64,000 nucleotides of DNA from WTFY01 sp965205685 (GTDB taxonomy: Bacteria; Pseudomonadota; Gammaproteobacteria; UBA4575): assembly GCA_965205685.1 (NCBI GenBank), contig OZ242174.1, positions 868,001-932,000 of the forward strand, read 5' to 3'. How positions within the stretch are numbered: position 1 is the stretch's first letter; the number at the start of each line of letters is the position of its first letter. Under the pieces are notes generated by a model that saw nothing but the letters and a program-made list of their open reading frames with translations, did no database searches and had not been told where the DNA came from. This document shows, in pieces, positions 41,625 to 51,400 of the stretch. Position numbers and translations under genes: made by a program.

Positions 41625-41740
41625 TGTAACTCTACCCTCATTATGTTAGTATACTGTCATACTGGCCTTTAAGTTCAGTTATAACCAAAAAAACTATATT
41701 GACAGCATATTAACACTCAACAACTAAAGGAGGGTGAAAA
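41625..41740. promoter_or_regulatory. Divergent control region of the MarR / membrane reductase cassette
   Basis: AGTAT-N6-ATACT (41648-41663) is a perfect inverted repeat, containing AGTATACT (41648-41655), and is a candidate MarR operator overlapping a minus-strand TATACT. On the plus strand TATATT (41695-41700) and TTGACA (41699-41704) occur, but no complete well-spaced promoter. AGGAGG at 41728-41733 is a strong ribosome site, 7 nt before the TTG start at 41741. Confidence 0.55.
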
Positions 41741-42205
41741 TTGAATACACTTACACAGATTGCGGCCGTCCTGCTGGGCTTGCTCGGAGGCGGATTATTA
41801 TTGTTGGGGCTGGGTTTTCTTCCTTACTGGCAGTCACTTGATCCGTCTGAATTCACGCAACTATTCAGCGCGAATGTACCCTTCATTGCTGATGCAATGA
41901 AACCGCTTGGTTTCTCATCAACAGCGGTGATTTTGTTTGTGACAGTGCTGGCCCTGTGGAAAAAACATCCAACGCGGTATTGGCTCTCCGTAGCCGCCGT
42001 CTGTGCCGTGTGCATGCTCATCACGTTTCCGCTTTATTTTGTAGGGGCTAACGCCACTCTTGCAGCGGGGTCACTCAGTGCAGCGGAAATCTCCGAGGAA
42101 CTGGTTCAATGGCAGCAAATTCACTGGATACGGACGGTAGCAGCGATCTTGGGTTGTTTCTGTGCGGTAAGCGCAGGCTACGCAAAAACTGACAAAAACC
42201 ATTAG
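41741..42205 (+). CDS. DUF1772-like four-helix membrane protein
   Basis: A 154-residue inner-membrane protein with four hydrophobic segments (about 5-27, 58-73, 80-100 and 130-147). The C-terminal pattern FPLYFVGANATLAAG followed by WQQIHWIRT (His128, Trp129, Arg131, Thr132) resembles the DUF1772/anthrone-oxygenase-like family, in which such residues recur. The function of most members is unknown. The start is TTG 41741 behind a consensus AGGAGG. It stops 12 bp before the reductase ATG, so both are probably one transcript under the divergent MarR gene. The family assignment is from pattern memory only. Confidence 0.65.
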   Translation: MNTLTQIAAVLLGLLGGGLLLLGLGFLPYWQSLDPSEFTQLFSANVPFIADAMKPLGFSSTAVILFVTVLALWKKHPTRYWLSVAAVCAVCMLITFPLYFVGANATLAAGSLSAAEISEELVQWQQIHWIRTVAAILGCFCAVSAGYAKTDKNH

Positions 42206-42217
42206 GGAAACGTGAGT

Positions 42218-43480
42218 ATGTTACGTCTGCAAGGTGTTAACACCATCGTCGCTGTGCTTGTTTTGTTCGCCATTTTGCATCTGAGCTTTGCTCCAGAGCA
42301 ACATACTGTCAGAACAACTGTGACCACGATGCTCGGAGGCATTGCGTTTCTATTAATGACCTGCTCGGTAGTTCTAGCTACACGACTTGAGGTGTTTGAG
42401 GAGATGTTTGGCGGGCTCGACCGTATGTATCAAGTCCATCGTGTGGCAGGTACACTTGTGGCAATCGTCGCATTGGTCCATTTCATCGGCGTTCCAGGAG
42501 AACTACCGCAAGGTGCTGACCCAGAGAAAAACTCACTGATTCCATCGGTACCACTTGGAATAGCATCAATGGTATTTCTGGTTGTTGGGGTGTTCGTTGC
42601 CTTGAACCGGAAAATCAGCTATTCCAGTTGGCGGATGCCGCACAAAGTCATGGCATTAGTCTACATACTAGTCGTTGGCCATTTCATGAATGCGCCCCCC
42701 ATCTTTTTTGAGCCAATTAGTGCATCTGGCATCCTCCTGATCTTGGCTGCCCTAATTGGAACTGCTTCACTTATCTACACTATGTTTGGCTTGAACAAGC
42801 GTACCGCTGTACCTTTCACCATCGAAGCCGTTAATCCATTGGAGCGAGCAACAGAGGTTGTACTGAAGCCTGTTAAGAACACGCTGCACTTCAAGCCTGG
42901 TCAATTCGCCTTTGTTGAAATTCAAGGTAAGGGATGGTCAGAACCCCATCCTTTCACGATTTCGAGTGCTCCTGGTGAAGATCGCTTGCGATTTACCATG
43001 AAGGTTCTCGGTGACTGGACCAGAAAAGTGCGTGAGGAATTGCAGCCCGGCGGCGAAGTCTTAGTCCGTGGACCCTACGGGCGGTTTGATGCTTCAAAGG
43101 CAAGGGGCAAAAAGCAAATTTGGATTGCGGGCGGTATAGGTCTGACACCGTTCCTGTCAAAAATACGTGCAATGGAGAAGGGCGATGATCGCCAAATTCA
43201 TTTTGTTTACGCATCGCGCAACAAAAAAGAAGCCATTTTTTTGGATGAACTGAAAGCCCGCGCCGCAGAACTTGGTAACATAATCTTATATCCATTGTTC
43301 TCAGATGAGGGAGAATTTGCACGTGTCGATGTGGCAAAGGAAAAATTGCCGGAACCGCTGGGATCGTACGAGTATTTCATTTGTGGTCCCAAACCGATGG
43401 TCGACAGTCTTATGAAGGGCTTAAAGCAAGAAGGTGTTCAGCGTACCAGGATTCACACTGAAGCATTTGAATTCAGATAA
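42218..43480 (+). CDS. NADPH-oxidase-like haem/flavin transmembrane reductase
   Basis: A 420-residue membrane flavocytochrome with six membrane segments, then FAD and NAD(P)H domains. His74/His88 and His142/His155 lie 14 and 13 residues apart on the third and fifth segments, the same spacing as the two haem-ligand pairs of human NOX2. The FAD motif is HPFTISS (244-250), the pyridine-nucleotide motif GGIGLTPF (305-312), followed by CGPKPM (389-394). ATG 42218 was chosen because AGGGAA lies 8 nt upstream; GTG 42212 is too close to it. It should carry electrons from cytosolic NAD(P)H across the membrane to oxygen, ferric iron or a partner protein. AT-rich like its two neighbours. Confidence 0.88.
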   Translation: MLRLQGVNTIVAVLVLFAILHLSFAPEQHTVRTTVTTMLGGIAFLLMTCSVVLATRLEVFEEMFGGLDRMYQVHRVAGTLVAIVALVHFIGVPGELPQGADPEKNSLIPSVPLGIASMVFLVVGVFVALNRKISYSSWRMPHKVMALVYILVVGHFMNAPPIFFEPISASGILLILAALIGTASLIYTMFGLNKRTAVPFTIEAVNPLERATEVVLKPVKNTLHFKPGQFAFVEIQGKGWSEPHPFTISSAPGEDRLRFTMKVLGDWTRKVREELQPGGEVLVRGPYGRFDASKARGKKQIWIAGGIGLTPFLSKIRAMEKGDDRQIHFVYASRNKKEAIFLDELKARAAELGNIILYPLFSDEGEFARVDVAKEKLPEPLGSYEYFICGPKPMVDSLMKGLKQEGVQRTRIHTEAFEFR

Positions 43481-43834
43481 CGACAAGGCGGTTACTAAAC
43501 AACTAAAAGCCAGTGGTTTGTTGATTCAAACACATACAGCATCCATCCACAGATTTACGAATAGGGGCTAAAGCCCTAAAATTTTTTGTATGGAACCTCT
43601 AAAAAAAACAAGAAGCTAGGTAGGCCCGTAACCAAGCAGGAGCCTTCGAAAATACCTGACTCTTTAGAGAACAACACGAAGTCCATTCTACAAGGATCCC
43701 CAAAGAAGGATTGGGACTATCTGAAGAAGGGTTGATTAATCCGAGATTGGGGTAATCTAGTATATAAACCCCGTAGCCTTTCATGTAACGTCTGTGCCTG
43801 GTTTCGGGTATGCCAGCCCTCGGGAATTTTGCGC
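43481..43834. other. Non-coding stretch between the reductase gene and holA
   Basis: This 354-bp AT-rich stretch contains no credible gene; the short open frames in it lack family features. It holds a terminator-like hairpin near 43565 and a small inverted repeat AGATT-N5-AATCT (43744-43758). It probably includes the right edge of the foreign segment, since GC content rises to host level within holA. Confidence 0.6.
43565..43587 (+). terminator. Probable terminator after the reductase gene
   Basis: GGGC (43565-43568) pairs with GCCC (43573-43576) around TAAA, extended by outer A-T pairs if one G is bulged. It is followed by TAAAA and then T6 (43582-43587). It lies about 85 bp after the reductase stop and suits the end of the two-gene transcript. 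Confidence 0.5.
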
Positions 43835-44842
43835 ATGCAAATACGATTTTCACAATTGAAAGCCTGCCTTGAACGGACCGAGGTCGGGGTTTTTCTGGTC
43901 ACAGGCGATGAGCCGTACCAGCACATGCTCGCGGTGGACATGTTTCGCAGTCACAAGGAAAAATCGGGGTTTACCGACAGGAAAATACTCACCGTCGAAC
44001 CCGGGTTTGACTGGTCCGAACTGGAGGCGGCCCGGCATGCATTGTCCCTGTTCGGCGAGCAAACGCTTGTCGATTTACGGATTCCTACCGGCAAGCCCGG
44101 GGCCAGTGGATCAAAAGCGATCGTAGGCTTTGTCCAGGATCTTCATCCGGACGTCGCCTTGCTGGTCCAGGCACCCCGCCTGGACCGCAGTGCAATGCAT
44201 TCCGCATGGGTCAAGGCCATCGATAAGGCAGGCGTCCTGGTGCGGGTCTGGCCCCTGAATTATGCGGAAACGGAAAACTGGATTCGCAAAAAGCTAAGCA
44301 GCGAAGGGTTTGTGGCCGGTCGCGATGTCGTTGCATTCATCGCCCAGCAGGTGGAAGGGAACCTGCTGGCCGCCCGCCAGGAGCTTGAGAAAATCGCACT
44401 GCTTGCTGAAGACAAGGAACTGACGCTTGAAACCGTGAGCCGGGTGCTGACAGACAGCAGCCATTATTCCCTGAAGGAACTCACGGAGGTACTGGCTACC
44501 CGGCAAGTTGCGCGGCTTGTACGCATTCTGCACGGGCTTGAAAAAGAAGACGTCAAGCCGCCCTTGCTGTTGTGGGCCATGACAGAGCAGGCCAGGAAAA
44601 TTGCTGAAACCCGGCAGTCCTCATCTACGACTCCAACCTCGTCGCGTACCCCGGATCCTCTCACCCGCCTGAGCCGTGTTCATCGGCAATGCATTGATGT
44701 GGGCAAAGGTACACGGGCCCCGGGGAGTGCTGATTTGCTCAAGCAATGTGCCTGGGTGGACCGGGTCATCAAGGGCCGCGGTGACGGAAATCCATGGCAT
44801 GAACTGATACAATTGGGCATCGCCATACAAATGGCCGGGTAG
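43835..44842 (+). CDS. holA: DNA polymerase III delta subunit
   Basis: Clamp-loader delta subunit that opens the beta clamp. ATG 43835 (MQIRFSQLKACLE) gives 335 residues (E. coli 343). Seen: VFLVTGDEPYQHMLAVDMFR near the N-terminus, QQVEGNLLAARQELEKIALL in the middle and the SHYSLKELTEVL segment, all typical of delta. The N-terminus stands directly after the AT-rich non-coding stretch, away from its usual partner lptE, so it must have its own promoter; none is clear by eye. Confidence 0.93.
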   Translation: MQIRFSQLKACLERTEVGVFLVTGDEPYQHMLAVDMFRSHKEKSGFTDRKILTVEPGFDWSELEAARHALSLFGEQTLVDLRIPTGKPGASGSKAIVGFVQDLHPDVALLVQAPRLDRSAMHSAWVKAIDKAGVLVRVWPLNYAETENWIRKKLSSEGFVAGRDVVAFIAQQVEGNLLAARQELEKIALLAEDKELTLETVSRVLTDSSHYSLKELTEVLATRQVARLVRILHGLEKEDVKPPLLLWAMTEQARKIAETRQSSSTTPTSSRTPDPLTRLSRVHRQCIDVGKGTRAPGSADLLKQCAWVDRVIKGRGDGNPWHELIQLGIAIQMAG

Positions 44843-44891
44843 CCGGCTCGCCGCCGGTACAGCGGCACCCATCGACATACTTCACGAAATC

Positions 44892-46175
44892 ATGGACAAC
44901 ACTGCACAGGACAAAAACGGGTCGATCCAGCGCTATATCGCACAGGTCACCCGGCGTGCAACGGCAGCGAAAAGCGAGATCGCGCACGCCAGTGCGGACA
45001 CGAAGAACCGGGTCCTGAGAGAGATCGGCCAGCAGATTCTTGCCTCAAGCGACATGCTCAGGAAAGAAAACGAGCGGGACCTGCAGGCAGGCAAAGAGCA
45101 CGGCCTGAGTCAGGCTATGCTGGATCGGCTGGAACTGACGGACGGCCGGATCCGTGCCATGGCCGAAGGCCTCGACCAGGTGGCCTCGTTGCCTGACCCG
45201 GTGGGCCAGATGACTTCGATGGAATCGCGTCCCAGCGGAATCCGGGTTGGAAAAATGCGCGTGGCCATCGGCGTGATCCTGATCATCTACGAGTCGCGTC
45301 CCAATGTCACCGCAGATGCCGCCGCCCTGTGCATCAAGTCCGGCAATGCTGCGATCCTGCGAGGGGGGTCCGAAGCCCTGCATTCCAATCATGCCATCGC
45401 GAACTGTATCCATGCCGGCCTTGACCGGGCAGGACTTTCCAGGGATGTCGTCCAGGTGATTGAGACGCCGGACCGCGAGGCGGTCGGAGAATTGCTGAAG
45501 GCCCGGCAGGACATCGATATCGTGATTCCCAGAGGGGGCAAGGGTCTCATCGAGCGGATCATCCGGGACTCTGCGATTCCGCTGATCAAGCATCTGCACG
45601 GAGTCTGCCATGTCTACATTCATGAAGAAGCGGATGCGGACATGGCCGTTGCCATTGCCGTCAATGCCAAGACCCACCGTTTCGGAGTCTGCAACGCCAT
45701 GGAAACACTGCTGGTGGACCATGCGATCGCAGGCGAAATCTTGCCGCGGATCCAGGCACAGCTGAACGAAAAGGACGTGGAAATACGTGGCTGCGAGAGG
45801 ACTTGCGCACTGTTGACGGGGGTCTCGGCGGCAAGCGAGGAGGACTGGTATGAAGAGTACCTGGGACCGGTGCTGTCTGTCCGCATTGTTGATGGAATGA
45901 CACAGGCCATCGATCACATCGAGACCTACGGTTCGCAGCACACCGATGCGATCGTCACGGACAATGACGAGGTCGCGCAGAAGTTTCTGCGTGAAGTGGA
46001 CTCGAGTTCGGTGATGGTCAATGCCTCGACGCGCTTTGCGGACGGCTTCGAGTATGGCCTGGGTGCAGAAATCGGGATCAGCACGGACAAGCTGCATGCT
46101 CGTGGCCCGGTCGGCCTGGAGGGGCTGACTTCCCAGAAGTTTATCGTGCTCGGCGACGGCAACATACGTGAATAG
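44892..46175 (+). CDS. proA: Gamma-glutamyl phosphate reductase
   Basis: Second enzyme of proline synthesis, NADPH-dependent, acting on gamma-glutamyl phosphate. The 427-residue product has the aldehyde-dehydrogenase-like fold: IGVILIIYESRPNVTADAAA, the catalytic cysteine near residue 267 in FGVCNAMETLLVD, and the C-terminal GLGAEIGISTDKLHARGPVG. It lies between holA and nadD, 49 bp after holA, an order seen in several gammaproteobacteria. proB is not in the window. Confidence 0.97.
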   Translation: MDNTAQDKNGSIQRYIAQVTRRATAAKSEIAHASADTKNRVLREIGQQILASSDMLRKENERDLQAGKEHGLSQAMLDRLELTDGRIRAMAEGLDQVASLPDPVGQMTSMESRPSGIRVGKMRVAIGVILIIYESRPNVTADAAALCIKSGNAAILRGGSEALHSNHAIANCIHAGLDRAGLSRDVVQVIETPDREAVGELLKARQDIDIVIPRGGKGLIERIIRDSAIPLIKHLHGVCHVYIHEEADADMAVAIAVNAKTHRFGVCNAMETLLVDHAIAGEILPRIQAQLNEKDVEIRGCERTCALLTGVSAASEEDWYEEYLGPVLSVRIVDGMTQAIDHIETYGSQHTDAIVTDNDEVAQKFLREVDSSSVMVNASTRFADGFEYGLGAEIGISTDKLHARGPVGLEGLTSQKFIVLGDGNIRE

Positions 46176-46255
46176 CCGTACCGGTATCAGGGGGTTTCCT
46201 TTCGGACCGGGTGACCCATCTACCCGGTTCGGATCAGATTGACCGGAATACAGAT

Positions 46256-46896
46256 GTGTTGGGCATATTCGGTGGCGTATTTGATCCGGTTCACTTCGGA
46301 CACATAAAGCCGGCACTGGCGCTGCAGGAGCGTTTTGGCTTCGAGCAAATCCGGTTCATCCCTGCCGGCAGGCTCCCCACAAGAAAGCCGCCGGTGCAAG
46401 TGCGCAGCACAGGCGCGACATGCTCGGTCTTGTGACCCACTCAATTCCCGAATTTGTTGTAGACGATCGCGAGTTGCAACGGCCCGGCCCGTCGTACACG
46501 ATCGATACGCTGAGGGAACTTCGCGAAGAGATCGGTGCCACACAGGGACTGGTCCTGATCCTCGGTATCGATGCCTTTTCGAATTTCTGCAGCTGGCACA
46601 AATTTGATGAAATCCTGTCAATTTGTCATATCATGTTATTGCGTCGTCCCGGCTACAGGCTTGCGGGAAGGGGTTGCGAGCACGAGCTCTATGAAAAGCA
46701 CGCTACGGACCAGATAACAGAAGTTCTCGAGGTTCCCCATGGATCGATCTATCTCAGTGACGAACAGGAATTCGAGATTTCCTCTTCCGCGATCCGCCAG
46801 TATGTTGCAGAAGGCCGACAGCCCCGCTACCTGCTGCCTGGCAATGTATGGAACTATATCCGCAAACATGATTTGTACCGGGACTCGAAGGCATGA
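46256..46896 (+). CDS. nadD: Nicotinate-nucleotide adenylyltransferase, interrupted by a 1-base frameshift
   Basis: NaMN adenylyltransferase of NAD synthesis. The first frame has IFGGVFDPVHFGH, the nucleotidyltransferase HxGH motif. The second frame has ASAQHRRDMLGLVTHS and, near the C-terminus, the phosphate motif EISSSAIRQ. One base is missing at the CCCC run 46375-46378: adding a C gives IPAGRLPHKKAAGASAQ, which restores the exact distance from PPH to the later Met in E. coli NadD. The start is uncertain: GTG 46256 fits the family, GTG 46211 adds 15 residues. The usual followers rsfS and rlmH are absent. Confidence 0.85.
46375..46378 (+). other. Frameshift site in nadD (one C missing from a C run)
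   Basis: Upstream of this run the HxGH frame is used; downstream the other frame gives PHKKAAGASAQ and the rest of NadD. Without the extra base the first frame stops at 46433-46435. It is the second missing C in a four-C run of the window, like rpoC at 4904-4907. Confidence 0.75.
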
Positions 46897-46965
46897 GCCG
46901 CATACGCTGCAAATCCGGCAGGATGCGGCCATCGCGGCATACCGCCGGGCATGGAGAACATCACC

Positions 46966-48471
46966 ATGAGTGAAGAAATCCTGATCAACGTCACGCCCCA
47001 GGAGACGCGGGTTGCTGTCGTTGAAGGCGGCCTGCTGCAGGAAGTGCAGGTCGAGCGCGTCGGCAAGCAGGGTCTGGTCGGGAATATCTTCAAGGGGTGC
47101 GTCAGCAAGGTCATGCCCGGCATGGATGCTGCGTTTGTCGATATCGGGCTGCCCAAGGCCGCTTTTCTCCACAGTTCCGATGTCGCCTACCTGCCCAAGC
47201 CTTCGGGCAGCAGCTCGGTGCTGCTGTCGGCGCCCGAAGAGGGCCTGCAGCCACCCCAGAACGAGTCCATCGCGAACCTGCTTCACGAAGGGCAGCAATT
47301 GCTGGTCCAGGTGATCAAGGATCAGCTGGGTACGAAAGGCGCCCGCCTGACCACCAGCATCACCGTTCCCTCCCGCTACATGGTGCTGTTGCCATACTCG
47401 AACGACATCCGGTTGTCCGTGCGCATCGAGGACCTGCAAGAGCGCAGTCGCCTGGTTGAAACCACCCAGGGCCTGCTGGATGAGTTGAACGCGAAATGTG
47501 GCTGTATCCTGAGAACGGCTGCAGAGGGCATGAGCGAGTCGGACCTGAGAAGGGATTTGAAGTTCTTGCTGGATCTCTGGGACACGATCGTCGAGAAGGT
47601 CATGCGCATGACATCCGTTAACCAGGTGTATTCCGATCTGCCGCTGATGGTGCGCACCCTGCGTGACCTTTCTGTGGAGGATCTCGACGTGGTCAGGGTG
47701 GATTCGCGTTCCGCGTTTGAGGCCGTGCAGGAGTTTTCCAGAAAACTGGTCCCCGAAATTGCAGATCGCATTTCGCATTATTCGGGGCCTCGCCCGATAT
47801 TCGAACTTTATTCCATTGAAGAGGAACTGCAGAAATCCCTGCACAGAAAAGTGGAGCTCAAGTCCGGGGGTTATCTGATTTTTGACCAGACCGAGGCGAT
47901 GACCACCATCGATATCAACACGGGTGGTTTCGTCGGTCACCGGAATCTCGAGGAAACGATCTACAAGACCAACCTGGAGGCCGCCCAGGCCATCGCGCGC
48001 CAGCTGCGGCTGCGCAACCTGGGGGGCATCATCATCATCGATTTCATTGACATGGAAAACGAGGAACACACGCGCCAGGTCATGCGCACATTCGAGAAAT
48101 TCCTGGAGAAGGATCGTGCCAAGAGCCAGGTGTATGACGTATCGCCTCTCGGTCTGGTTGAGATGACGCGCAAGCGCACCCGTGAGAGCCTGGAGCACAT
48201 CCTGTGTGAGCCGTGCATCACCTGCGCAGGTCGCGGCTACATCAAGACGCCTGAAACTGTCTGCTTTGAGCTGTTTCGGGAAATCACGCGCGAGGCACGG
48301 CAGTACGAAACCGACCGGCTGCTGGTGCTTGCCTCGCAATCCGTGATCGACCTCTTGCTGGACGAGGAATCGTCCAGTCTCGCCGAGCTCGAGGACCATA
48401 TCGGCAAGGCCATCAAGTTACAGGTTGAGTCCCTGTATTCGCAGGAACAGTTTGATGTCGTGCCCTTGTGA
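46966..48471 (+). CDS. rng: Ribonuclease G
   Basis: Endoribonuclease that matures 16S rRNA 5' ends and turns over mRNAs. ATG 46966 (MSEEILINVTPQETRVAVVEGG) gives 501 residues (E. coli 489) and has GGAG 9 nt upstream; ATG 46951 adds five residues. The S1 domain spans about residues 35-120. Catalytic aspartates are in TIDINTGGFVG and IIIDFIDMEN, and the zinc-link cysteines lie in CEPCITCAGRG. It follows nadD by 69 bp and overlaps yhdP by four bases. Confidence 0.97.
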   Translation: MSEEILINVTPQETRVAVVEGGLLQEVQVERVGKQGLVGNIFKGCVSKVMPGMDAAFVDIGLPKAAFLHSSDVAYLPKPSGSSSVLLSAPEEGLQPPQNESIANLLHEGQQLLVQVIKDQLGTKGARLTTSITVPSRYMVLLPYSNDIRLSVRIEDLQERSRLVETTQGLLDELNAKCGCILRTAAEGMSESDLRRDLKFLLDLWDTIVEKVMRMTSVNQVYSDLPLMVRTLRDLSVEDLDVVRVDSRSAFEAVQEFSRKLVPEIADRISHYSGPRPIFELYSIEEELQKSLHRKVELKSGGYLIFDQTEAMTTIDINTGGFVGHRNLEETIYKTNLEAAQAIARQLRLRNLGGIIIIDFIDMENEEHTRQVMRTFEKFLEKDRAKSQVYDVSPLGLVEMTRKRTRESLEHILCEPCITCAGRGYIKTPETVCFELFREITREARQYETDRLLVLASQSVIDLLLDEESSSLAELEDHIGKAIKLQVESLYSQEQFDVVPL

Positions 48472-51400
48472 GTCGGGATGATCCAGTGGGGCGCCGACTG
48501 TTACTTGCCAGCTGGTATGTGCTTGCGCTGATCCTGGTTCTCACTGCGGTTGTCAGCAGTATTGCCCGCCTGCCTTCGGCCCTGTACCAGGATTATCTTC
48601 CGGTAATCCAGGAAAATATTACCTCTCTCATCGGCAAGCCCGTGCACATCCGGGCGATCCACGTGAACTGGTACGGCTACACCCCGCTGATCGAGGTGGA
48701 GGGTTTGTCCGTGTATGCCGATGACACGAAATCCAGCCACCTGCTGGCTGTCGAAAAAGCAACGATCTCACTTGATCTGCCCGGCAGTCTGATGAGCAGG
48801 AAATTTGTCATCAAGGAGTTGCAGCTGAGTGGCAGCGACCTGCAAGCCGTGCGGGACAAGGATCACAGGATCGTGCTGAACGGCATTGACATCAGTGAGC
48901 GCATTGCCCGCAGGAAAGAGGCCGGCAGGACCGAGGACATCCGTTTCAGCCTGCTGTCGAGCACGATTTCCATCCAGGATGAAGTCCTGGGACACGACTA
49001 TCATTTCGACCAGGTCGACATCGTTTTGCGGTTTCACGAGGAAAAGCTCAGGATCTCGTCGAAAGTGTCGCTGCCCGATGCACTCGGGGATTCGCTGTCA
49101 CTCGGTGCGGACCTGGAAGATCTTGACCAGGGACTGAACAACATCCGCGGAGAGTTGTACACGAAAGGCGAAAATATCAACCTCGAGTTGCTCGGCGACT
49201 TCTTCCCGCAACTCAGGCTCGCCATTCACGACGGCCGTTCCACCTTTGAGGTCTGGGGAGACCTGGAGTCAGAACATGACTGGTCGTTTGAGGGCAGGCT
49301 GGCATTCCAGGATCTCGAATACCATCCCGTGACGGACTCGCTGGTGGAGGATGGCCATGCAATCACCGCGCTGGATACCCGGTTTCGGGTGCAAAGATCA
49401 CAGGACACCTGGCACCTGGCTTTGATCGAAAGTGATATACGAAGCGCCGGGCAGAAGTGGGCGGGGGAGGAGTATGAGGTCCGTTGTATCGGTTGCGGAG
49501 GCGATGCCGCAGAACCCGCGGTAGCCGTTGCACTGGAGCATTTCGATTCGGCCAACCTGCTGGCAACGCTGCAGCACTTTCCCGCTTTCTCAAAGCCCTT
49601 GCAGGCCTTGCTCACGGAGGCCCGGATCGACGGGGAGTTCACCGATACCCGGGTCCAGCTGCAGTTGCAAGACGAACGGCCGGTGAAGTATACGTACCAA
49701 ACCGTTTTGCAGGGGGTAGACGTGTCGGCGCCTGCGCATGGGCTGGAACTGTCCCCGCTGTCCGGCGAGGTCGCAGGCGATCACCTGCACGGCAGCTTCT
49801 CGATCAATTCACCGGCCATACGGATTCGTGCACGGCAGCTCAAGGAGCACGCATTTCCGGAGCAGGGTATCACCGGGCGGCTTCTGTGGGAGTTTACGGA
49901 CCACGGCACAGTGGTTGCACTGGAAAATGTCTCGCTGAAGGCCGAGGGGCTGCTGGTGGACTTGCAGGGCATTGCGAACGTGGGAGCGGACAGTTCCCAT
50001 GTGGATATCCAGGCCGGCTTTGCCGAGGTGCAGATTGCAGCCCTCAAGGCCTGGCTGCCGGATGAGAAACCGGGGCCTGAACTGGCATCCTGGCTTGAGC
50101 AGAACGAGACGGGTGGTTCTCTGAACGATGTCAGACTTTTGCTGCAAGGGGACCCCAGGCACATTCCTTTCGAGCATCATCCAGGCCAGCTCGAAATCCG
50201 CGCCGACATCCAGGGGGTCTCCCTGGGCGCCCATGAGAAGCGGCCTGAAGTCCACGATCTTGGGGCGCATCTTGTGGTCAGAAACCAGCGGCTGAACATT
50301 CATGGGAATCAGGGACAGGTATCGAATGCATCGATCCGCGCTCTGGACATTGCCATTGAAAACATCCTGCAACCGCGCCTGGCAGTGCAGGGAAGCATTC
50401 ACGGGCCCGCCCCGGACATCCTGGAAGTCCTGCAAAAGTCATCATTGATCCCGCAAGACGACGAGGCAGCGGCCAACGTTTCCATGGCAGGTACGATGGA
50501 CCTGGGCCTGGACCTCAGTCTCCCCCTGACCGATGCAGTTGAAGAGGAGGCGCGCGTTGCGGGCACGATCGAGTTCAAAGACGTCGACTTGACGATGGGC
50601 CTGGCATTTACCGACCTGAGCGGCACACTGGCATTCAGCGATGCCGGCATTGAGAGCGAAGGCCTGAGTGCCCGCTTGCACGGCTCGGATTTCCATGCGA
50701 ATGCCTTCATCCTCGAGGATGGCGTCACACGAGTGCAGATTCGCGGCGAGCTGGACCTCGATACCTGGCTGGCCGCCGGTGATCTCTGGCTGGCCCCGCA
50801 CGTACGGGGCAAGGCCCCGGTGTCTGTGACCGTAGACCTCCATCCACCGGGCGACACGGGCCAGGAGAAGCCGCTGGAAATCAGCATGGAGAGTGATCTG
50901 GTGGACATCGCCCTCGCGCTTCCCGAGCCGTTTGGCAAGCAGGCGGGCACGCCCATGACCCTGAGCATGCATTCGCAATACCTGGCCGGAAGGCCCAATA
51001 CACTATCGTTCAGCTACGGAGACCGGATATTTGCACAGGGCCTGCTGGATACGGGGTCGGGACAGTTTCGCGCACTGGAAATCAGGGTGGGCGATGACCG
51101 CTTTGACCTGCCTGCACAGGGCATCCGGGTGTCCGGAACCTTTGGGCAACTGGATATGAACCGGTGGCAGGACCTGCTCGGGCCTGCAGACATGGGAGGC
51201 TCTCTTGAGCTGCGCGAAGTCGATATCCGGGCGAGTACGATTTCCCTGTCCGATATGACGCTGACCGACGTGGGCCTGAGCCTGGAGAAGGATGTGGAGT
51301 CCTGGACCGGAGCGGTCCATTCCCAGACGGTACGGGGAACGTTCGAATATCCGCTGGAGCATGATGCCGAAAGCATTGTTGCCGCCAGGCTTGATTACCT

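Noticed and set aside
43599..43853. Minus-strand 84-codon frame before holA
   Set aside because: Overlaps the holA start, has no ribosome site or known motif, and lies in AT-rich non-coding DNA.
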